The position numbers and the translations under genes are program-made. From NCBI GenBank assembly GCA_963921825.1, contig OY997589.1, positions 48,494,638 to 48,558,637 on the forward strand: DNA of 64,000 bases, written 5' to 3'. Numbering within the stretch: the first letter of the stretch is position 1; each line of letters starts with the position of its first letter. Shown in pieces: positions 59,758 through 64,000 of this stretch. The notes beneath the pieces are model-generated. The model saw only the letters and a list, made by a program, of their open reading frames with translations, was not told the DNA's origin and searched no databases. The DNA comes from Erodium maritimum (Eukaryota; Streptophyta; Magnoliopsida; Geraniales; Geraniaceae).

Positions 59758-62609
59758 TGTAAGAACCACTCCCGGTCAACGCTAGTCAAATCTGCGAAAA
59801 ACGGGAAAATTTAAAATTTTTAAGCAGACACTTAAATGAACCTAAATTTGACCCCGAGGGTCATACCGGACTTAAGTTGACCCCGATATCGACCAAAGTG
59901 AGTTCCGGGGAACTCAGGGCAACTTTCTGACCAATTTGGGAAAGGTTTACTTTTTGCTCGAAAAGTCAACCGAGCGACGTTTTGGTCCATTCGAGGTTCT
60001 TTTTGGATCCAAAAATCTTAGTCGTTGTCACAGCGGTCTTAGTTGAGCTGTTTCCTTGTAGCCCGTGAAGTTTCGTAATTTCTTGGAAAAAGTACCCGTT
60101 CGGGGCCCGAGACGGCCGAATTTCGCGAATCTGATTGGAAAATATTTAGAAGATTTTTTCCAAAAAGGTGTGGGACCCACTTGCCACATGTCAAATATGT
60201 GGTGGTATTAGGTATTTTTGAAACAAGACAAGATGAGTGGTGTAGGGGGTTCGGCCATAGTGTGAATTTTAGGGCTTTTTAGAGAGAGAAAGAAGATAGA
60301 AGGAAGAGAGAAAAGGAGAGAAAAAGAGAAGAGGGTTGGGGGTTTTGCCACTATTCACGAGCATCAAACCGTTGGATCGTCTCAAAGCTAGAAGAATCAA
60401 GCTCACACCGTCATTCTCTACGGTGAGCATCTAACCGATTTTCGTTTTGTTAAGTTTGAAAGTTAGGCGGTTTGAAACTAGTAGTTTATGGTGGTGTTGA
60501 GGTGTGGGGCTCGTTGGAGACGTTTTGGAGCGAGATTGGGACGTTTTCCGGTGACCGAAGGCTCGGGGGAGCTCCGGCCACCGTGTAGGGTGGCTGGCCG
60601 GCCTTGTAGGGTGGCTGGCCGGAGCTAGGACCGGCCACCACCATGGTGGACCGGCCCAAAACCGGCCCTAGCCACCCACGACCAAAGGGGGTCGCATGGG
60701 GCCCACATGCTCGGGTATTCGGGTTTCGTGTTCGGGTGGTTTAGAACATTCCCCAAGTAATTAATCCACACCCGGATCGAAATTTGGAATTAAATTGTAA
60801 AAGTTGTAATTGACGGGTTTAGAAACTTTAAACGCGAATTAAATTACTCGGAAGTCGGAATTTGATTCCGTCAAGTGCATAGGAACTCTTGAATTATTCT
60901 AAGACTGTAGAAACGAAAACGGGAATTTTCGGAGCCCCGGAAGGGCGTTTTCAAAACCCGGGCAGATTCGCCATGTCGGGCGAATCGGGCCTTTCCGAGT
61001 CCATTATCGACAATGTCGAGTAATTGGGAAGTTTGGGAGTGATCGACATTGTCGGGGTTACTTTTGGGCGTCAAGTTTATTAAATTTCAGTTTATGCCTG
61101 CAAGCTTAAAAGGGTTTTAAATTTGTGTTCTTATTAGATCGTGCCACCAACAGAGGAAAGGGAAAGCTAGGCGAGTGATCGAGATCACGCCGGAACTTGA
61201 TTGTGAGCTTTTGGAGAAAGCATACGAGGTAGGGAAAAGTAGCCGGATCTCGGCCCTGACTAGGGAAAGTTAACTGTAGAAATGCATGTGATACTTGGGT
61301 GTCGTGGGTTAAGTACGTTTGAACTTATTGATATTAGAATTACTGGAGGCATTTGGTTATGCCCGGAGGTTGATTTGTTTAGTTTGTGTCTTGGGTGGCC
61401 ATGAGAGCCCGTACTTTACTGTTGGTGTGTCTTGGGTGACCATGAGTGCCCGTGGGGTTGTTGAACCCGTGTCTTTACTGTTGGTGTATCTTGGGTGGCC
61501 ATGAGTGCCCGTGGGGTTGTTGAACCCGTGTCTTTACTGTTGGTGTGTCTTGGGTGGCCATGAGTGCCCGTGGGGTTGTTGAACCCGTGTTGTTACTGTT
61601 GGTGTGTCTTGGGTGGCCATGAGTGCCCATGGGGTTGTTGAACCCATGTCTTTACTATTGATGTCTTGGGTGGCCATGAGTGCCCGTGGGGTTGTTGAAC
61701 CCGTGTTTTACTGTTGGTGTCTTGGGTGGCCATGAGTGCCGATGGAGTGTTGAACCTGTGTTGTTGCTGGTTGTTGAACTTTGTTTGTGATTGTGATTGC
61801 GTGGAGGTTGGCTGGCTTGCCTGACAGGATCGGTAAAGTTGAGCATTCTTTGGCTAGCCTTGCCTGACAGGGATCGGTAAGGTTGAGCATTCTTCGGCGA
61901 TGGAGGGTTGCTCCCCTTCCGACTAGCTATCGGAAAACTAGCTCGGTACATATCGCTAACAGGTCGACCGCCTGGCCTGACAGGGATCGGTAAAGTTGCG
62001 TGGGGCAGGCTCGAGCCCAGCCGGTTAGCAACCGGCACTGAGCAGCTGGAGTGCGATCCTTTGTGATCTTGTTTGGTGTGCGATCCTTTGTGATCTTGGG
62101 TGTTGCGTGGTTGTCTTTTGTGTCTTTTGTGGAGGTCATAACCGCTGTGTCGGGTCTACATTACGTGTCCGGGTGTTGAGTCAGTTGAGGAAAGTAACAG
62201 TTCGTGTGTCCGTCGGGTTACTTGAGTTGGGGAATAGTAGTCCCCGGTGTTGGATTGTTGTTGGTGTTACCGACATTGTCTGCTAGTATGCCGTAGTCAT
62301 TCTGTTATCAGTGCTGGTGAGCGAACGCTCACCCCTAGCTGCTTTTCCTACAGGTACTGGTCGCGGGACGGACTAGGTGAGCTCTCGAAGCTTGAAGAGA
62401 TAGGAGCGGGAGTCCGGGTTTCCTTTTGAGTCTAGCGACGTATGCCTTGTATTTTGTCCGCTTGTTGGGACGTACTTTTGAGTTGTAAATTATTATTTTG
62501 ATTAACTAAATGGTGGTTTTAAAGTGATTTATTTAAAAGGTTTGAAAATGTTTTATTGTCTTAAACGTTCGCGTTCCGAGTTCGGTTTTACTGAAATTGG
62601 GGCGTGACA
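59758..62609 (+). mobile_element. 2.85-kb solo LTR, gypsy-like
   Basis: Starts tgtaagaaccactcccggtc, ends aaattggggcgtgaca, and is flanked by a perfect 5-bp duplication gacgg (59753-59757, 62610-62614). It carries a g/a-rich block at 60280-60345 and a tandem array. No primer-binding site, gag or pol follows, so it is a solo LTR. It is homologous to the inverted piece at 39281-45495 and more distantly to 40773-43404. Assignment to the gypsy superfamily rests on LTR length and ends only. Confidence 0.88.
61391..61760. repeat. About 59-bp tandem repeat, seven units
   Basis: Units contain cttgggtggccatgagtgcc then cgtggggttgttgaacccgt then ctttactgttggtgt. Unit starts at 61391, 61432, 61491, 61550, 61609, 61665 and 61721 show length changes between units. 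Confidence 0.88.
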
Positions 62610-62614
62610 GACGG

Positions 62615-63172
62615 TGACCATCCTTTGGATCCAATCTCATCCAACCCCACATCTGCGATAGACACACGCTGTCCAATATCCCGGGGCAGTGGCACGGGTT
62701 GGGGCGAGGGTCCTAATTCCGGCGACACCCTCCCGTTCCCCAACAAGGTGGAATGACGTGGTGTGGACCGAGCTCGTTTAGAGGAGTGAGATCGCCGGCG
62801 AGAGCCGGATACAGATTTCCCAGACCCAATATGTCCCAATCAGGGTGCCCGCGAATTTGGTGAGGCAAGAATCGGTGGGAGACAGCCAATAACCGGGGCC
62901 GAGATCGTACTATCCAAGGGTGGAGCAGGTAGGTCCAGCGTCACTAACATTGGCCCACCCCCCGGATTGATGATTCTGAGAAGACCACATCCGCCTGGGC
63001 GGTTGCAGACAACGACGTCGATCCGAGAAGGAGGTATGGGACCCAATCTAGTACAACCCACAAGCCAGAGAAGTCGACGAGGGAAGGGTCGAGGGTGGGC
63101 GGTCCGAGGGAGATGGAATCATACCGGACCGTCGCCGGAAGGAAAGGTATTGATGTTGACGGCATAAATCTT
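62615..63172 (-). pseudogene. 5' end of the truncated LINE, ORF1-tail-like
   Basis: Minus-strand frames (63165-62944, 63061-62840, 62839-62588) are Pro/Ser-rich with basic stretches, like the tail of L1 ORF1 ahead of ORF2; frameshifts separate them. The piece starts abruptly beside the 14-bp duplication, as in 5' truncation. No zinc knuckle was identified. Confidence 0.55.
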
Positions 63173-63186
63173 TACAAAAGAATAAG
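63173..63186. repeat. LINE target-site duplication, right copy
   Basis: tacaaaagaataag, identical to 31829-31842. Confidence 0.88.
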
Positions 63187-63649
63187 GTTTTTGTTAGCAT
63201 GAACAATACTAAAATATATTTTGGTGGTTAACTTTTAAATTAATTAAAATAAATAAATCAAATAGAGGTAACATCAGGAAGAGAGAGTGCACGTTTCAAA
63301 AATAGAAAAGAAAAAGGAAGAGAGAGTGCAAAATCCTGGTGCTAGCCGATAGCAACGTTCACACTCTTGCTCTTTCCTTTCTTCAGTTAAGAAAATGCTC
63401 TTTCCAGAATTTCATTAACACTGTCCATCGTTCTCTTCTCGGTCGATTAGCTGACAGATTCGTAATCAATTTCCGTTCACGAACCAGATCGAATATCCTA
63501 ATCTTTCTCTTCCGTCCCTGTAACAATGAGGAGGTACTACCCGTGTTTGTTTCCCTGAAAATCACTTCGCTTAACTCTTGGCAAGGGTTTTTCGTTTTGT
63601 TTGTGGCAGGGCGGGGCATCACAGACCTCATGCGAAGCTAGGAGGACCG
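63187..63649. other. Unidentified stretch, possible 5' part of a gene
   Basis: AT-rich to 63250, then ga-rich with repeated aggaagagagagtgca (63276, 63317). Mixed-composition sequence follows with a 100-codon open frame at 63339-63641 and an overlapping minus frame. No domain is recognised. The composition fits a 5' UTR or first exon whose remainder would lie beyond the element at 63650, but this is a guess. Confidence 0.25.
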
Positions 63650-64000
63650 CAGGGGCGGAACTAGGTATAGCTTAGGGTATTCCATGGAATACCCTAAACA
63701 TATATGCTTCTAATCTAATGGTATAAGGCTTCATAATTTGTACTAAAGATCTTGTGTTCGACTTACTGTTGGAACACCCTCAATTTTCCTTTCCTTTTTT
63801 CACTTCTCCGTTGGGCTTTTCTATTTGGGCTTGATTTAAGAGCTTTCTAAATCAACATTAAATAACAACATCACTTTGGTAAAGCCTTTTGGTAAACAAA
63901 TTTTCACTTTCTGGTTTGGGCTTTAAAGCCTTTAAATCAACATAAAAAAATAACCACTTCAGTTACTGAAACTATTTTTTTTTTTCTCACGGTCCTACAA
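63650..64000. mobile_element. hAT-like element, cut by the window end
   Basis: caggggcggaactaggtata at 63650 resembles the terminal repeat of plant hAT elements (cagggg-cgg start). AT-rich sequence follows without coding potential to the window edge. The right end and target-site duplication lie outside, so this rests on the terminal motif alone. Confidence 0.5.

Larger units (their letters stand above)
31843..63172 (-). mobile_element. 5'-truncated L1-type LINE expanded to 31 kb by nested insertions
   Basis: Native LINE DNA remains only at 31843-33876, 35464-35625, 57900-58301, 59473-59757 and 62615-63172, about 3.4 kb in all. Read on the minus strand in that reverse order, these pieces give an ORF1-tail-like region, then endonuclease, end of reverse transcriptase, zf-RVT, RNase H and a poly(A) tail. 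The ends are bounded by the 14-bp duplication tacaaaagaataag. Each interruption is itself bounded by its own duplication, so the pieces belong to one insertion. The copy is dead: it lacks most of the reverse transcriptase and carries stops. Confidence 0.9.

Overview
This is a plant nuclear window, most likely from a eudicot. Introns are GT-AG, intergenic DNA is AT-rich, and two plant host genes are recognisable: an alkaline ceramidase (ACER type, + strand, CDS join 3383..3633, 6499..7012) and a complete NO VEIN (NOV) gene (- strand, 13 coding exons, 23856 down to 11172). No prokaryotic, organellar or CRISPR content was seen, and I cannot name the species.

Layout. (1) 1-10.3 kb: the ceramidase gene. 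A TIR element lies upstream, three transposon remnants sit in its coding intron, and a MULE-type element with GC-rich captured-looking sequence lies downstream. (2) 10.3-11.1 kb: a LINE scrap. (3) 11.2-23.9 kb: NOV, whose predicted exons total exactly 7911 nt (2636 aa). A TIR mini-element ends only about 90 bp upstream of its ATG. (4) 24.4-30.8 kb: a decayed Mutator-like element with a DUF1985/Ulp1-like (KIR-type) gene remnant and a MuDR-type transposase fragment. It is itself hit by a 1.4-kb Pack-MULE carrying a lectin-domain fragment. (5) 31.8-63.2 kb: one LINE insertion bounded by a 14-bp target-site duplication, swollen to 31 kb by nested insertions. (6) 63.2-64 kb: a short unidentified stretch, then the start of a hAT-like element that runs off the window.

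The nest in (5) can be read from its target-site duplications. The minus-strand, 5'-truncated LINE holds a copia-family solo LTR (33877-35463), a hAT element (35626-57891), a second hAT-like insertion (58302-59464) and a 2.85-kb solo LTR (59758-62609). The hAT element holds a Ty1/copia element (36107-56102) and a foldback MULE (56286-57647). That copia element holds a truncated minus-strand long LTR (39281-about 45495), itself split by another solo LTR (40773-43404), and a second, younger Ty1/copia element (47252-55712, minus strand). The second element has 1688-bp LTRs in which I found no difference. The deepest chain is five layers: LINE > hAT > copia > long LTR > solo LTR.

The two host genes have no evident functional link. 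The ceramidase is predicted to hydrolyse ceramides in the ER/Golgi. NOV is a very large plant protein with an HSP90-like ATPase module and a C-terminal nuclease-fold DUF3883 domain, known for auxin-dependent vascular patterning. Every transposon coding region seen is broken by stops, frameshifts or deletions.
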